A stretch of DNA of 57,520 bases, from contig ONPU01000013.1 of NCBI GenBank assembly GCA_900319795.1, forward strand, positions 1-57,520, given 5' to 3'. Of this stretch, positions 22,252-32,094 are shown in pieces. The translations under genes were made by a program, and so were the position numbers. Each line of letters starts with the position of its first letter. Position 1 is the first letter of the stretch. This DNA comes from an uncultured Eubacteriales bacterium. Its GTDB lineage: Bacteria > Bacillota > Clostridia > Lachnospirales > Lachnospiraceae. Under the pieces are notes generated by a model. The model searched no databases. It was not told the DNA's origin and saw only the letters and a program-made list of their open reading frames with translations.

Positions 22252-22281
22252 TTGACTTTCGCTGCTTCGGAAACGTATAAT
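22252..22281 (+). promoter_or_regulatory. Promoter of rpsL-rpsG-fusA
   Basis: TTGACT (22252-22257), 18 bases, TATAAT (22276-22281). Excellent match to consensus. It begins about 30 bases after the rpoC stop codon. Confidence 0.85.
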
Positions 22282-22285
22282 ATTC

Positions 22286-22315
22286 GAGCGTGTCAATGAC
22301 ACGCTCGTTATTTTA
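22286..22315 (+). promoter_or_regulatory. Hairpin at the 5' end of the rpsL transcript
   Basis: GAGCGTGT (22286-22293) pairs perfectly with ACACGCTC (22299-22306) around five bases, then GTTATTTTA. It starts four bases after the -10 box, so the likely start site near 22288 falls in the left arm. It may be the rpoC terminator, a start-proximal attenuator, or a 5'-end stabilising stem. Confidence 0.55.
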
Positions 22316-22380
22316 TGCTTGTTTACAGCCGGAACGCCGCGCGAAAGCGCGGACTAAGAAAAGGAGGAACACAAAAAGGA

Positions 22381-22794
22381 ATGCCTACATTTAACCAGTT
22401 AGTCAGAAAAGGAAGACAGACTTCTGTGAAAAAGTCCAAGGCACCGGCTCTTCAGAGCAGCTTCAACTCTCTGAAAAACCGTCAGGTCAGCGCAAGCTCT
22501 CCGCAGAAGCGTGGTGTTTGCACAGCAGTCAAAACGGCTACACCGAAGAAGCCGAATTCAGCTCTTCGTAAGATCGCGAGAGTCCGTCTCTCCAATGGTG
22601 TTGAAGTGACGTCCTATATCCCGGGCGAAGGCCACAACCTTCAGGAGCACAGCGTCGTGATGATCCGCGGCGGCCGTGTCAAGGACCTTCCGGGTACAAG
22701 ATATCACATCATCCGTGGTACTCTGGATACAGCAGGTGTTGCGAACCGCCGCCAGGCTCGTTCGAAATACGGCGCCAAGAGACCGAAGAAGTAA
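22381..22794 (+). CDS. rpsL: Small ribosomal subunit protein uS12
   Basis: A 137-residue protein beginning [20 protein letters not shown] after [35 protein letters not shown] and [18 protein letters not shown] are the decoding-centre loops; the Lys residues that mutate in streptomycin resistance are unchanged. The frame continues open upstream to 22315, but the ribosome binding site and homology fix the start at 22381. It is the first gene of the str operon. Confidence 0.97.
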   Translation: MPTFNQLVRKGRQTSVKKSKAPALQSSFNSLKNRQVSASSPQKRGVCTAVKTATPKKPNSALRKIARVRLSNGVEVTSYIPGEGHNLQEHSVVMIRGGRVKDLPGTRYHIIRGTLDTAGVANRRQARSKYGAKRPKK

Positions 22795-22981
22795 TTATTT
22801 TTTGTAACTGCATTACAGAGAATTTCATGCGGTATTTCCGTATCCTCGTTTCCGGCTGTGGAAGGAATACGGGATCTGACCGCGCGAACACATGAAACGC
22901 GGAGGAATTCATTTTTAAAAAATGAAACCCGCATCGGTGAGTACCTGTGATGAAATCTTAATGATTTAGGAGGGAAGTAAC
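22795..22981 (+). promoter_or_regulatory. Structured gap between rpsL and rpsG
   Basis: This 187-base gap is unusually long for the str operon. CCGTAT and ATACGG, with inner TTCC/GGAA, form a hairpin at about 22839-22872, and TTCATTTT/AAAATGAA flank TAA at about 22908-22927. S7 represses its own operon by binding the rpsL-rpsG gap in Escherichia coli, so an S7 site is plausible, but I see no specific match. Confidence 0.35.
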
Positions 22982-23452
22982 GTGCCACGTAAAGGACATA
23001 CTCAGAAAAGAGAAGTCTTAGCAGATCCCATGTACAACAGCAAGCTCGTCACGAAGCTGATCAACCAGATCATGCTCGATGGCAAGAAGGGTGTTGCTCA
23101 GAAGATTGTATATGGCGCATTTGCGACAGTAGAAGAAAAGACCGGGAAACCGGCAGTGGATGCTTTCGAGGAAGCTATGAACAATATCATGCCGGTCCTC
23201 GAAGTCAAGGCAAGACGTATCGGCGGCGCTACCTATCAGGTACCGGTTGAAGTCCGTCCGGAAAGAAGACAGGCTCTGGCGCTTCGCTGGCTGACCAACT
23301 TCTCGAGAAACCGTTCCGAGAAGAAGATGCAGGACCGTCTGGCCAACGAAATCATCGACGCTGTGAACAACACAGGCGCTTCGGTGAAGAGAAAAGAAGA
23401 AATGCACAGAATGGCCGAGGCCAATAAGGCTTTCAGTCACTATAGATTTTAA
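22982..23452 (+). CDS. rpsG: Small ribosomal subunit protein uS7
   Basis: A 156-residue protein starting at GTG after [28 protein letters not shown], the basic hairpin [20 protein letters not shown] and the C-terminal [14 protein letters not shown] are standard. S7 nucleates assembly of the 30S head and contacts the E site. It lies 22 bases before fusA. Confidence 0.97.
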   Translation: MPRKGHTQKREVLADPMYNSKLVTKLINQIMLDGKKGVAQKIVYGAFATVEEKTGKPAVDAFEEAMNNIMPVLEVKARRIGGATYQVPVEVRPERRQALALRWLTNFSRNRSEKKMQDRLANEIIDAVNNTGASVKRKEEMHRMAEANKAFSHYRF

Positions 23453-23474
23453 TTGAAGGGAAAGAGAGACATTA

Positions 23475-25595
23475 ATGGCTGCCAACGGAAGAGAATATCC
23501 TCTTGAGAGGACCAGAAATATCGGCATTATGGCTCATATTGATGCCGGTAAGACGACATTGACAGAGCGTATTCTTTACTATACAGGAGTCAATTACAAA
23601 ATCGGCGATACTCATGACGGTACGGCGACGATGGACTGGATGGCTCAGGAACAGGAACGCGGTATTACGATCACATCGGCTGCGACGACCTGCCACTGGA
23701 CGCTTGAAGAAGAGACAAAGCCAAAGGCCGGAGCTCTTGAACATCGTATCAACATCATTGATACACCGGGCCATGTCGACTTTACTGTTGAAGTGGAACG
23801 CTCGCTCCGCGTCCTTGACGGTGCGGTAGGCGTTTTTGCCGCGAAGGGCGGTGTGGAACCGCAGTCTGAAAATGTTTGGCGTCAGGCGGACAAGTACAAT
23901 GTTCCGCGTATGGCATTTGTCAATAAGATGGATGTGATGGGCGCTGATTTCTACGGCTGTGTCCAGCAGATTATCGACCGCCTCGGCAAGAACCCCGTAT
24001 GCGTCCAGATCCCGATCGGGAAAGAGGACGAATTCAAGGGAATCATCGACCTGTTCGAGATGAAGTCCTACATCTATAACGATGACAAGGGCGAAGATAT
24101 CACGGTCGGTGATGTTCCTGAGGATATGAAGGAGCTGGCTGAAGAATGGCGTACCAAACTCGTGGAGCAGATCTGCGACCTGGATGAAGAGCTGATGCTG
24201 ATGTATCTGGAAGGTGAAGAACCCTCCGTGGAAGATATGAAGGCGGTTCTCAGAAAGGCATGCTGTGAAGGCACCGCGATTCCGGTTACCTGCGGTACCG
24301 CGTACCGCAATAAGGGAATCCAGAAGATGCTGGATGCCGTAATCGAGTATATGCCGAGCCCGTTGGACGTTCCGGCGATCCAGGGCACGACTTTGGATGG
24401 TGAAGAAGATCACAGAAATTCTTCAGACGAGGAACCGTTCTCCGCACTTGCGTTCAAGATTATGACGGATCCGTTCGTCGGGAAACTGGCTTACTTCCGT
24501 GTCTACTCCGGAACTCTTAATTCCGGTTCCTATGTATTCAATTCTTCGAAGCAGAAGAAAGAGCGCGTCGCGCGTATACTGCAGATGCATGCGAACAAGA
24601 GGATGGAGCTGGATAAGGTGTACTCGGGTGATATCGCAGCCGCGATCGGCCTGAAGTTTACGGGTACGGGTGATACACTCTGCGATGAGACACATCCGAT
24701 TATCCTGGAATCCATGGAGTTCCCGGAACCGGTTATCGAGCTCGCGATTGAGCCGAAGACCAAAGCCGGACAGGAAAAACTGGGTGTTGCCCTTTCGAAG
24801 CTTGCGGAAGAGGACCCGACATTCAGACAGCATACGAATGCTGAAACAGGCCAGACGATCATTGCCGGCATGGGCGAGCTGCATCTTGAGATTATCGTCG
24901 ACAGACTGCTGCGTGAGTTCCATGTTGAGGCAAATGTAGGCGCCCCGCAGGTTGCCTATAAGGAAACATTCGGAAGAGAAGTGACGGAAGAGTACAAATA
25001 CGCGAAGCAGTCCGGCGGTCACGGCCAGTACGGACACTGCAAAATCATCTTCTCCCCGCAGGATCCGAACGGCGACAACCTCTATTCGTTCGAAAGCACG
25101 GTTGTCGGCGGATCGATTCCGAAGGAATATATCCCGGCTATCGATGACGGTATCCAGGAAGCTATGAAGGCCGGTACGCTTGGCGGATATCCGGTTGTCG
25201 GCATTCACGCGAATGTCTACGACGGTTCCTACCATGAAGTCGACTCGTCTGAAATGGCTTTCCATGTAGCAGGATCCATGTGCTTCAAGGAAGCGATGAG
25301 AAAGGCTGATCCGATTCTTCTTGAGCCGATCATGAAGGTCGAGATCACGACTCCGGAAGAATACATGGGCGACGTCATCGGCGATGTCAACTCCAGACGC
25401 GGCAGAATCGAAGGAATGGAAGATATCGGCGGCGGAAAGCAGATCAACGGTTTCGTACCGCTTTCCGAAATGTTCGGTTACGCGACAGACCTTCGTTCAC
25501 GTACGCAGGGACGCGGCAACTACTCGATGTTCTTCGAGAGATATGAGCCGGTACCGAAAAATGTGGCTTCTAAGATCCTGAATTTCAAGGATTGA
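23475..25595 (+). CDS. fusA: Elongation factor G
   Basis: A 706-residue translational GTPase. G1 [10 protein letters not shown]2 with [11 protein letters not shown]3 DTPGHVDF and G4 NKMD are intact, followed by domains II to V (for example [18 protein letters not shown] in domain IV and [20 protein letters not shown] in domain V). It drives translocation and, with the recycling factor, ribosome recycling. The length is slightly over the usual 690-700 because of short acidic inserts such as SDEEPFSA. It belongs to the str operon. Confidence 0.98.
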   Translation: MAANGREYPLERTRNIGIMAHIDAGKTTLTERILYYTGVNYKIGDTHDGTATMDWMAQEQERGITITSAATTCHWTLEEETKPKAGALEHRINIIDTPGHVDFTVEVERSLRVLDGAVGVFAAKGGVEPQSENVWRQADKYNVPRMAFVNKMDVMGADFYGCVQQIIDRLGKNPVCVQIPIGKEDEFKGIIDLFEMKSYIYNDDKGEDITVGDVPEDMKELAEEWRTKLVEQICDLDEELMLMYLEGEEPSVEDMKAVLRKACCEGTAIPVTCGTAYRNKGIQKMLDAVIEYMPSPLDVPAIQGTTLDGEEDHRNSSDEEPFSALAFKIMTDPFVGKLAYFRVYSGTLNSGSYVFNSSKQKKERVARILQMHANKRMELDKVYSGDIAAAIGLKFTGTGDTLCDETHPIILESMEFPEPVIELAIEPKTKAGQEKLGVALSKLAEEDPTFRQHTNAETGQTIIAGMGELHLEIIVDRLLREFHVEANVGAPQVAYKETFGREVTEEYKYAKQSGGHGQYGHCKIIFSPQDPNGDNLYSFESTVVGGSIPKEYIPAIDDGIQEAMKAGTLGGYPVVGIHANVYDGSYHEVDSSEMAFHVAGSMCFKEAMRKADPILLEPIMKVEITTPEEYMGDVIGDVNSRRGRIEGMEDIGGGKQINGFVPLSEMFGYATDLRSRTQGRGNYSMFFERYEPVPKNVASKILNFKD

Positions 25596-25636
25596 GGCAT
25601 TTAAAGGCGAAAAAGCCGCAGCAGAAGCAAAAAGCC

Positions 25637-25665
25637 TTGCAAAAGCAGGAGCTTGTTAGTATAAT
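25637..25665 (+). promoter_or_regulatory. Own promoter of tuf
   Basis: TTGCAA (25637-25642), 17 bases, TATAAT (25660-25665), within the 146-base fusA-tuf gap. It allows tuf to be transcribed apart from the str operon. Confidence 0.75.
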
Positions 25666-25741
25666 TACGATTAGCGTTTTTTAAACTATCTAAGGAATCA
25701 ATTATGCCATAAGGCGATTTATTCAAGGAGGATTTACTACA

Positions 25742-26938
25742 ATGGGTAAGCAGAAGTTCGAGAGAACCAAACCGCATGTAAACATCGGAACAATCGGCCA
25801 CGTCGATCACGGCAAGACCACTCTGACAGCTGCGATCACACTCGTCCTTGCAAAGAGAGTTCCGTGCCCGGGCAACCAGCTCGTTGAGTTCGGCAACATC
25901 GACAAGGCTCCGGAAGAAAGAGAACGTGGTATCACGATCAATACAGCCCACGTTGAATATGAAACTGAAAAAAGACATTACGCTCACGTTGACTGCCCAG
26001 GCCATGCTGACTACGTCAAGAACATGATCACCGGTGCTGCTCAGATGGACGGCGCGATCCTCGTTGTTGCTGCTACAGACGGCGTTATGGCTCAGACAAA
26101 AGAGCACGTTCTTCTTGCTCGCCAGGTTGGTGTTCCGGCTATGGTCGTGTTCCTCAACAAGTGCGATATGGTTGACGATGATGAGCTTCTTGAGCTCGTT
26201 GAAATGGAAGTTTCCGAACTTCTTACAGAGTATGAATTCAGCGAGGACACACCGATCGTTCGTGGTTCCGCTCTTCAGGCTCTGAATGATCCGGACGGCA
26301 AGTGGGGCGATGCTGTTATGGAACTGCTCGCTGCTGTTGACGAATGGATTCCGGAACCGGTCCGTGATACGGATAAGCCGTTCCTGATGCCGGTCGAAGA
26401 CGTCTTCACGATCTCCGGACGTGGTACTGTTGCTACAGGCCGTGTTGAAAGAGGTACTCTGAAGGTTATGGATCCGGTCGAAATCCTCGGCGTTAAGGAA
26501 AAGGTCGATACATCTGTTGCTACAGGTATCGAAATGTTCCACAAGCTGCTGGATCAGGCGGAAGCCGGCGACAACATCGGCGTTCTGCTTCGTGGTATTG
26601 ACCGTACCGGTATCGTCCGTGGACAGGTTGTTGCTAAGCCGGGTTCTGTTACCTGCCACCACAAGTTCACCGCTCAGGTTTACGTTCTGACCAAGGATGA
26701 AGGCGGCCGTCATACACCGTTCTTCAACAACTACAGACCGCAGTTCTATTTCAGAACAACTGACGTCACTGGCGTTATCACTCTTCCGGAAGGCACAGAA
26801 ATGTGCATGCCCGGCGACAACGTCGAGATGACTATCGAACTGATTCATCCGATCGCTATGGAACAGGGTCTTACCTTCGCTATCCGTGAAGGCGGACGTA
26901 CAGTCGGTTCCGGCCGTGTTGCCAGCATCATCGAATAA
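25742..26938 (+). CDS. tuf: Elongation factor Tu
   Basis: A 398-residue GTPase delivering aminoacyl-tRNA to the ribosome. [42 protein letters not shown] and NKCDMVDD are the G motifs; domain II and III follow with the conserved ends [15 protein letters not shown] and [22 protein letters not shown] precedes the ATG. Its codons are strongly biased toward a small set (GCT, GTT, CGT), unlike the GC-ending usage of neighbours, as expected for very high expression. Confidence 0.98.
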   Translation: MGKQKFERTKPHVNIGTIGHVDHGKTTLTAAITLVLAKRVPCPGNQLVEFGNIDKAPEERERGITINTAHVEYETEKRHYAHVDCPGHADYVKNMITGAAQMDGAILVVAATDGVMAQTKEHVLLARQVGVPAMVVFLNKCDMVDDDELLELVEMEVSELLTEYEFSEDTPIVRGSALQALNDPDGKWGDAVMELLAAVDEWIPEPVRDTDKPFLMPVEDVFTISGRGTVATGRVERGTLKVMDPVEILGVKEKVDTSVATGIEMFHKLLDQAEAGDNIGVLLRGIDRTGIVRGQVVAKPGSVTCHHKFTAQVYVLTKDEGGRHTPFFNNYRPQFYFRTTDVTGVITLPEGTEMCMPGDNVEMTIELIHPIAMEQGLTFAIREGGRTVGSGRVASIIE

Positions 26939-26960
26939 TCACAATAGAGAAATAATACTT

Positions 26961-26996
26961 CAGAACCCCGCATAATAAGCGGGGTTCTGTTTATTT
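26961..26996 (+). terminator. Terminator after tuf
   Basis: CAGAACCCCGC (26961-26971) pairs with GCGGGGTTCTG (26979-26989) around ATAATAA, followed by TTTATTT. It ends the str operon. Confidence 0.92.
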
Positions 26997-27022
26997 CCGA
27001 AGTTTTGCGAAAAACGGAACGG

Positions 27023-27051
27023 TTGACGCATCATGGGGTTAGTGGTAAAAT
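27023..27051 (+). promoter_or_regulatory. Promoter of the SH3-domain lipoprotein
   Basis: TTGACG (27023-27028), 17 bases, TAAAAT (27046-27051). The resulting leader is about 110 bases with no structure I recognise. Confidence 0.7.
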
Positions 27052-27168
27052 ATCGTTTTGACCGGGGGCCGGTTTTTCGGGATTCGGTTGGATGAGAATG
27101 AGAGGGGTTTGAAGACAAAGAATCCATTTTACAGATTCTTTTAGTATGATTTGAAAGGGGATCAGATT

Positions 27169-27915
27169 ATGAAGACAAAACAGATGAGAACAGTTCTTCT
27201 CGCGGCGGCTGTTGCCTGTTCAATTGGTATCGTTGGCTGTGGGAGCACGGGCTCGATCTCTTCTCTGACGGACAATGACTCTACCGCGGCATTGACAGAG
27301 GATACAGCAGCAGTCGAGCAGACAGCTACAGCTGCCGGAACTGTCACTACGGCCGGCAATGAGAGCACTGAAAATCAGGGTCAGGCTGTTCTTCCGGAGA
27401 TTCAGGCCCAGACGATTGAGACGGAACCGGCAGCGGACAATGCAGGTGCCGCGGAAGCAGAAACTGCCACGGAGCAGGCGGACGATACGGCTGCAGCTGA
27501 TACGGCTGCAACTGATACAGCTGAACCGCAGGCAGAAGCTGCGAACTCTGAAAACGCAGCTCAGGATGATGAGGCGGCTACCCTTCCCGCAGCTTCAGCT
27601 GACGCAGCGGGCGCTGAGGAAGACAATGAACCGGTTTATGAGAACGATGAGGATGCGGAAGCTGTCGCTGCCGCTGACGCGATCGATGTAGCTGAGACAG
27701 ACGAAGGCGGAGCTCATGGTGAAGGCAACACGGCTACTGTAATCGCCGATGATGTCAATGTCCGTTCTTATCCTGAAGTTGACGAAGATGACGACAACGT
27801 CCTCGGAACTCTGTCTTATGGCGATGTGGTTACGGTTCTCGGCAATGAGGAAGGCTGGTACAAGATTGAGTTCGAGGGCCAGACCGGTTACGCGAACGCC
27901 AACTTCTTCGAATAA
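27169..27915 (+). CDS. Lipoprotein with C-terminal bacterial SH3 domain
   Basis: A 248-residue secreted lipoprotein. A short basic start and hydrophobic run end in the lipobox GIVGC, so it should be anchored to the outer membrane face of the cell membrane. Residues about 30-185 are low-complexity, Ala/Glu/Thr/Asp-rich and probably disordered, spanning the wall. The last 63 residues form an SH3b domain (VIADDVNVRSYPEV, GTLSYGDVVTVLGNEEGWYKIEFEGQ), a fold that binds peptidoglycan cross-bridges. I chose the ATG at 27169 because AAAGGGGATC lies just upstream and the signal peptide starts there. It stands alone between its promoter and a bidirectional terminator. Confidence 0.85.
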   Translation: MKTKQMRTVLLAAAVACSIGIVGCGSTGSISSLTDNDSTAALTEDTAAVEQTATAAGTVTTAGNESTENQGQAVLPEIQAQTIETEPAADNAGAAEAETATEQADDTAAADTAATDTAEPQAEAANSENAAQDDEAATLPAASADAAGAEEDNEPVYENDEDAEAVAAADAIDVAETDEGGAHGEGNTATVIADDVNVRSYPEVDEDDDNVLGTLSYGDVVTVLGNEEGWYKIEFEGQTGYANANFFE

Positions 27916-27940
27916 TTCGATATCTATATGCACACTTGAA

Positions 27941-27973
27941 GAGGAACATCCCTGCACGGGATGTTCCTCTTTT
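27941..27973. terminator. Bidirectional terminator, lipoprotein / methyltransferase
   Basis: GAGGAACATCCC (27941-27952) pairs with GGGATGTTCCTC (27958-27969) around TGCAC, with TTTT on the plus-strand side and A's before the left arm. It separates two convergent genes. Confidence 0.9.
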
Positions 27974-27975
27974 CG

Positions 27976-28863
27976 TTAAGTCCAGGTGACGCGTGCCGAA
28001 CAGCCGCACGGCAGCACGAGGCCGCTCGCGCGGACCGGCAGGCCGATTTCTTCCGCTTCCACGGATGACGGTGCCGGACGGCCGCCGGAAGCTTTAAGGG
28101 CGGAAGAGAGCATGTAAGTGAGAACACCGGGCTGGAGGCCTGTGGTGTAAGAGTTCAAAAGGAAAAACAGCGGTTCCTCGCTTAGGAGAGCGGCGCAGTC
28201 CTTTAGAAGCGGGTAGATCGTCTCTTCGAGTTTCCAGATTTCGCCCTTCGGTCCCCTTCCGTAGGAGGGAGGATCCATGATGATCGCGTCATAGCGGTTT
28301 CCGCGTCTCAATTCACGTTGGACAAATTTACTGCAGTCATCGACAAGCCAGCGTACAGGCTTTTTTCCGAGGCCTGAGAGTTCCGCGTTTTCATGAGCCC
28401 AGGTGACCATACCCTTGGAAGCGTCGACATGGGTGACGGAAGCGCCGGCAGCAAGGGCTGCGCAGGTCGCGCCTCCGGTATAGGCAAACAGATTGAGAAC
28501 CCTTATGGGGCGGCCGCTTTTCGTGATGAGGCTGTAGAACCAGTCCCAGTTGACGGCCTGCTCCGGAAAGAGGCCCGTATGCTTAAAGGCAAAGGGCTTC
28601 AGACGGAAGTTCAGTTCGGCTTCCGGAAGAGCGTAGTGTATATCCCAGCTTTCGGGAAGGTCGAAGAATTCCCAGCTTCCGCCGCCTTTGGAGCTTCTGT
28701 GATAATGACCGTTCGGTTTCTTCCAGCCACTTTGAGTCTTTTCGGTCTGCCAGATCACCTGCGGGTCCGGTCTTACAAGGCAATAGCTGCCCCAGCGTTC
28801 CAGTTTTTCTCCGCCAGAAGCGTCGAGTACTTCAAAGTCTTCCCAGTTTTCAGCGATCCACAT
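27976..28863 (-). CDS. RlmI/RlmK-like class I methyltransferase
   Basis: A 295-residue S-adenosylmethionine-dependent methyltransferase of the COG1092 type. RVLNLFAYTGGATCAALAAGA is motif I, VTHVDASKGMVTWAHENAEL follows with the acidic residue that binds the ribose, and DAIIMDPPSYGRGPKGEIW is the catalytic motif of the N-methyl/cytosine-5 methylating branch. It lacks the N-terminal PUA domain of E. coli RlmI, so it is a short form. The likely substrate is 23S rRNA, though a role on another RNA cannot be excluded. Its start lies about 210 bases from the divergent aspartate aminotransferase gene. Confidence 0.8.
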   Translation of the reverse strand: MWIAENWEDFEVLDASGGEKLERWGSYCLVRPDPQVIWQTEKTQSGWKKPNGHYHRSSKGGGSWEFFDLPESWDIHYALPEAELNFRLKPFAFKHTGLFPEQAVNWDWFYSLITKSGRPIRVLNLFAYTGGATCAALAAGASVTHVDASKGMVTWAHENAELSGLGKKPVRWLVDDCSKFVQRELRRGNRYDAIIMDPPSYGRGPKGEIWKLEETIYPLLKDCAALLSEEPLFFLLNSYTTGLQPGVLTYMLSSALKASGGRPAPSSVEAEEIGLPVRASGLVLPCGCSARVTWT

Positions 28864-28994
28864 AATGCCTCCGTCTTATTTGGAAATAGAATGTACTCTT
28901 TATGTTACCCGAAGAGGGATGAAGAATGCAAGTATTCCTGCTGAACTCATTGTAGAGACAGGTGTTGCAGGAACATCAGGAGAAACGAAGTGAG

Positions 28995-29023
28995 TTGACA
29001 GTAAAATGCATTTCACCTAAAAT
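28995..29023 (+). promoter_or_regulatory. Promoter of the aspartate aminotransferase gene
   Basis: TTGACA (28995-29000), 17 bases, TAAAAT (29018-29023), about 50 bases before the ATG at 29076. Confidence 0.75.
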
Positions 29024-29075
29024 TAATTTTGTATGCGATGAAGAAGGTAACACAGACCGCGCAAGGAGACAGATT

Positions 29076-30371
29076 ATGAAAAAATACAGTGAGATGACAA
29101 GGGAAGAACTGCTTCTTGAAAAGGAAGCTCTCGAAAAGGAATTCGAAGAGTATAAAAAGAAGAGACTGAATCTGGATATGTCCCGAGGAAAACCCAGCAA
29201 GGCACAGCTGGATCTTTCAAATGAGATGATGGATGTTCTGGACTCTGACAGCTATTTCCTGGATGAGACAGGCACGGACTGCAGAAATTACGGTATTCTG
29301 GAAGGCATCCCGGAAGCGAAAAAGCTGATGGGCGCAATGTCGGAAGTGGGTCCGGACGATATGATCATCTACGGGAATTCTTCCCTGAACGTGATGTTTG
29401 ATACTCTGGCACGTTCCTGGGCTCATGGCGTATGCGGTGAAACACCCTGGTGCAAGCTGGATCAGAAAGTAAAATGGCTCTGCCCGGTGCCGGGATATGA
29501 CCGGCATTTCCGTATCACGGAATATTTCGGACTGGAAATGATCAACATCCCGATGACCGAAACCGGGCCGGATATGGACCTCGTGGAACAGTATGTCAAC
29601 AATGATCCGATGGTGAAGGGAATCTGGTGCTGCCCGAAGTATTCGAATCCTCAGGGCTATACCTATTCCGAAGAAACCGTTCACCGTTTCGCTGCCCTTA
29701 CTCCCGCGGCGAAGGATTTCAGAATTTACTGGGACAACGCCTATTCGATTCATCATCTCTATGAGGATGAGGACGAACAGGATTACCTGCTTGAGATCCT
29801 GGAGGAGTGCCGCAAAGCCGGTCATCCGGATATCGTATTTAAGTTTATCTCCACGTCCAAGGTAACATTTCCCGGATCGGGAATCGCGGCGGTTGCCGCG
29901 TCGAAGAAGAATCTTGAGGACATCAAGAAGCAGCTGACCGTCCAGACGATCGGTCACGACAAGTTGAATCAGTTAAGGCATGTACGCTTCTTTGGAAATA
30001 TCGCGAATATGCGCGCCCATATGATGCGCCACGCGGAGATTCTTCGTCCGAAATTTGAACTGGTGCAAAAGGCTCTTCAGGATGAACTGGGCGAGCTTGG
30101 TATTGCGAACTGGACCAATCCGAGGGGCGGATATTTCATCTCATTTGACTCCATGGACGGCTGCGCGAAGGCAATTGTCGCGAAGTGCGCGGACGCAGGT
30201 GTGAAAATGACTCCCGCCGGCGCCACCTATCCGTACGGAAAGGATCCGCATGACAGCAATATCCGTATCGCGCCTTCGTTCCCGAAGGAAAGGGAACTGA
30301 AGAAGGCCTGCAGTATCTTTACACTGGCAGTCCGGATCGTCAGCATTGAAAAACTTCTGGGTGAGATCTAA
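29076..30371 (+). CDS. Aspartate aminotransferase-type PLP enzyme
   Basis: A 431-residue fold-type I aminotransferase of the Asp_aminotransf branch found in Firmicutes and actinobacteria, related to MocR-like aminotransferase domains and distinct from classical AspC. Key features are LNLDMSRGKPSKAQLDLSNE at the N-terminus, the CPKYSNPQGYTYSEE cofactor region, IYWDNAYSIHHL and K262 in FISTSKVTFPGSG, the Schiff-base lysine. It likely transfers the amino group between aspartate and 2-oxoglutarate. The ATG at 29076 is preceded by AAGGAGA. The frame is open upstream to 28962 across the promoter, so that part is not coding. Confidence 0.85.
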   Translation: MKKYSEMTREELLLEKEALEKEFEEYKKKRLNLDMSRGKPSKAQLDLSNEMMDVLDSDSYFLDETGTDCRNYGILEGIPEAKKLMGAMSEVGPDDMIIYGNSSLNVMFDTLARSWAHGVCGETPWCKLDQKVKWLCPVPGYDRHFRITEYFGLEMINIPMTETGPDMDLVEQYVNNDPMVKGIWCCPKYSNPQGYTYSEETVHRFAALTPAAKDFRIYWDNAYSIHHLYEDEDEQDYLLEILEECRKAGHPDIVFKFISTSKVTFPGSGIAAVAASKKNLEDIKKQLTVQTIGHDKLNQLRHVRFFGNIANMRAHMMRHAEILRPKFELVQKALQDELGELGIANWTNPRGGYFISFDSMDGCAKAIVAKCADAGVKMTPAGATYPYGKDPHDSNIRIAPSFPKERELKKACSIFTLAVRIVSIEKLLGEI

Positions 30372-30402
30372 AGAGTAATAAAGAAGCAATAAGGGGAGCA
30401 GT

Positions 30403-32067
30403 ATGGGGAATACGGATTTGTTTGAGAAAAACGAAATTCCCGGGGAACTGCCTGAAGAGGATTCCGAAAAGGTGCTGATGAGTGGGGAGGAAGCACCGGA
30501 GGAACTTTCGGAAGAGGCAGAGCCCATAGAACAAGCAGAACAGGCAGAGTCTGCAGAACAGGCAGAAGAAGCTGAACCTGCAGAAGAAACTCCTGAGGAG
30601 GAGCTTCTGAGGCTGGAGGCGGAAGAGGCGGCCGCGGAGGCGGCTGCCGCCGAAAAAGCCAGAAGGAAAAAGCGCCTCGGAACGATCGGACTTCTTACGA
30701 CTTTCGTAGTGATTCTTTTGGCTGTCGGCGGTGCTCTGTTCGGCGTCTATTATCATTATGTGGATTATTACAGGACCCATTTTTATGAGGGGACGAGCAT
30801 TAACGGAAAGGATGTTTCATTTAAAACCGTTGATGAAGTGAAGCAGATGATTGTAGACGGCATAGCGGAATATGAACTGCGGATCGATGAAAAGGACGGC
30901 AAGGACGAAAAGCTGACCGCTGAAGAACTGGGCTGGCACTATGTGGATGATCACAAGGTGGATACCCTCATGGAAGATCAGGATACCTGGCACTGGTTCA
31001 GCCACAGAATTGATCCGCTCGAGTACAATCTTGCCGCCGGGACGGATTATGACCGTGAGATGGCAAAGGAAGCCATTTCAAAACTCAAATGTTTTACATC
31101 GAAGGATATCAAGGCTCCCAAGGATGCCTGTCTCGGAGAGCAGAAAGACGGATTCTATGCCGTAGTTCCTGAGGAGGAAGGCAATGAGCTGGATCCGAAA
31201 AAGGCGGAAGAGACGATTCTGAAAGCCCTGGACGAGGCGGCGGAAAGTGTCAGTCTGGAAGAGCCCGACTGCTACCTGCATCCGAAGATCTTCTCGGACA
31301 ATGAGAACCTGTGCAGACGCAGAGATGAGTGGAACAGGCTTCTCAATATCTATCTCGCCTATGATTTCGGTGAGAACGGCGAGCTGATCAACGGAGAGTT
31401 CCTGAAGCCCTATATCACGGATGACGGCGAACATGTCACGCTTTCCATGGACTGGGTCGAAGATGAAGTGAGAAGCTGGGCCGGAAAATACGATACCTTC
31501 GGACTCGAAACGAGCTTTACCACGCATGACGGCAGTGTCGTGACGGTTCCCGAAGGCGGAGACTACGGTTGGTGCCTGGACAGGGAAGAGACAGCGAAGG
31601 AGCTTAGGGAGCATCTTGAAAATGCCGAACGCGGCGATTTCGTGCCTGTATGGCTGTACAAAGGCATGGGATGGAGCAATAATGGCCTGACCGGAACGTA
31701 TGTGGAGGTCAGTATTTCCGAGCAGCATCTGTGGTGCTATAAGGACGGAGAACTGGTACAGGACGCGGATGTCGTAACCGGCGCGCCGACGCCTGAAAGA
31801 GAGACCATCCGGGGAATTTTCGCCATTGACGCGAAAAAATCTCCCGCCGTTCTGGGAAGGATGGACGTTCAGGGATATTCCTCACCTGTCAGCTACTGGT
31901 GCCCGTTCAACGGAGGCCAGGGACTTCATGACGCGCCATGGAGGGGAGCGTTTGGAGGAAGCATTTACACTTCCAACGGTTCGCACGGATGCGTCAATGT
32001 TCCTCCCGATAAGATGCAGGTGATCTATGACACCGTGGAAATCGGCACGGCAGTGGTCGTGTACTGA
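30403..32067 (+). CDS. Membrane-anchored L,D-transpeptidase (YkuD family)
   Basis: A 554-residue wall enzyme. The first 80 residues are cytoplasmic and very acidic with EQAE-type repeats; one membrane helix follows (LGTIGLLTTFVVILLAVGGALF). The outside part has a region resembling the peptidoglycan-binding domain common in clostridial L,D-transpeptidases, and the C-terminal YkuD domain holds the catalytic motif SHGCVNVP, with Cys at residue 530 and His at 528. It would form 3-3 cross-links or attach proteins to peptidoglycan. AAGGGGAG precedes the ATG. The sortase B gene starts 27 bases after it, so the two are probably co-expressed. Confidence 0.88.
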   Translation: MGNTDLFEKNEIPGELPEEDSEKVLMSGEEAPEELSEEAEPIEQAEQAESAEQAEEAEPAEETPEEELLRLEAEEAAAEAAAAEKARRKKRLGTIGLLTTFVVILLAVGGALFGVYYHYVDYYRTHFYEGTSINGKDVSFKTVDEVKQMIVDGIAEYELRIDEKDGKDEKLTAEELGWHYVDDHKVDTLMEDQDTWHWFSHRIDPLEYNLAAGTDYDREMAKEAISKLKCFTSKDIKAPKDACLGEQKDGFYAVVPEEEGNELDPKKAEETILKALDEAAESVSLEEPDCYLHPKIFSDNENLCRRRDEWNRLLNIYLAYDFGENGELINGEFLKPYITDDGEHVTLSMDWVEDEVRSWAGKYDTFGLETSFTTHDGSVVTVPEGGDYGWCLDREETAKELREHLENAERGDFVPVWLYKGMGWSNNGLTGTYVEVSISEQHLWCYKDGELVQDADVVTGAPTPERETIRGIFAIDAKKSPAVLGRMDVQGYSSPVSYWCPFNGGQGLHDAPWRGAFGGSIYTSNGSHGCVNVPPDKMQVIYDTVEIGTAVVVY

Positions 32068-32094
32068 CGCTCGGGATGAAGTAAAGGAGTGCTT

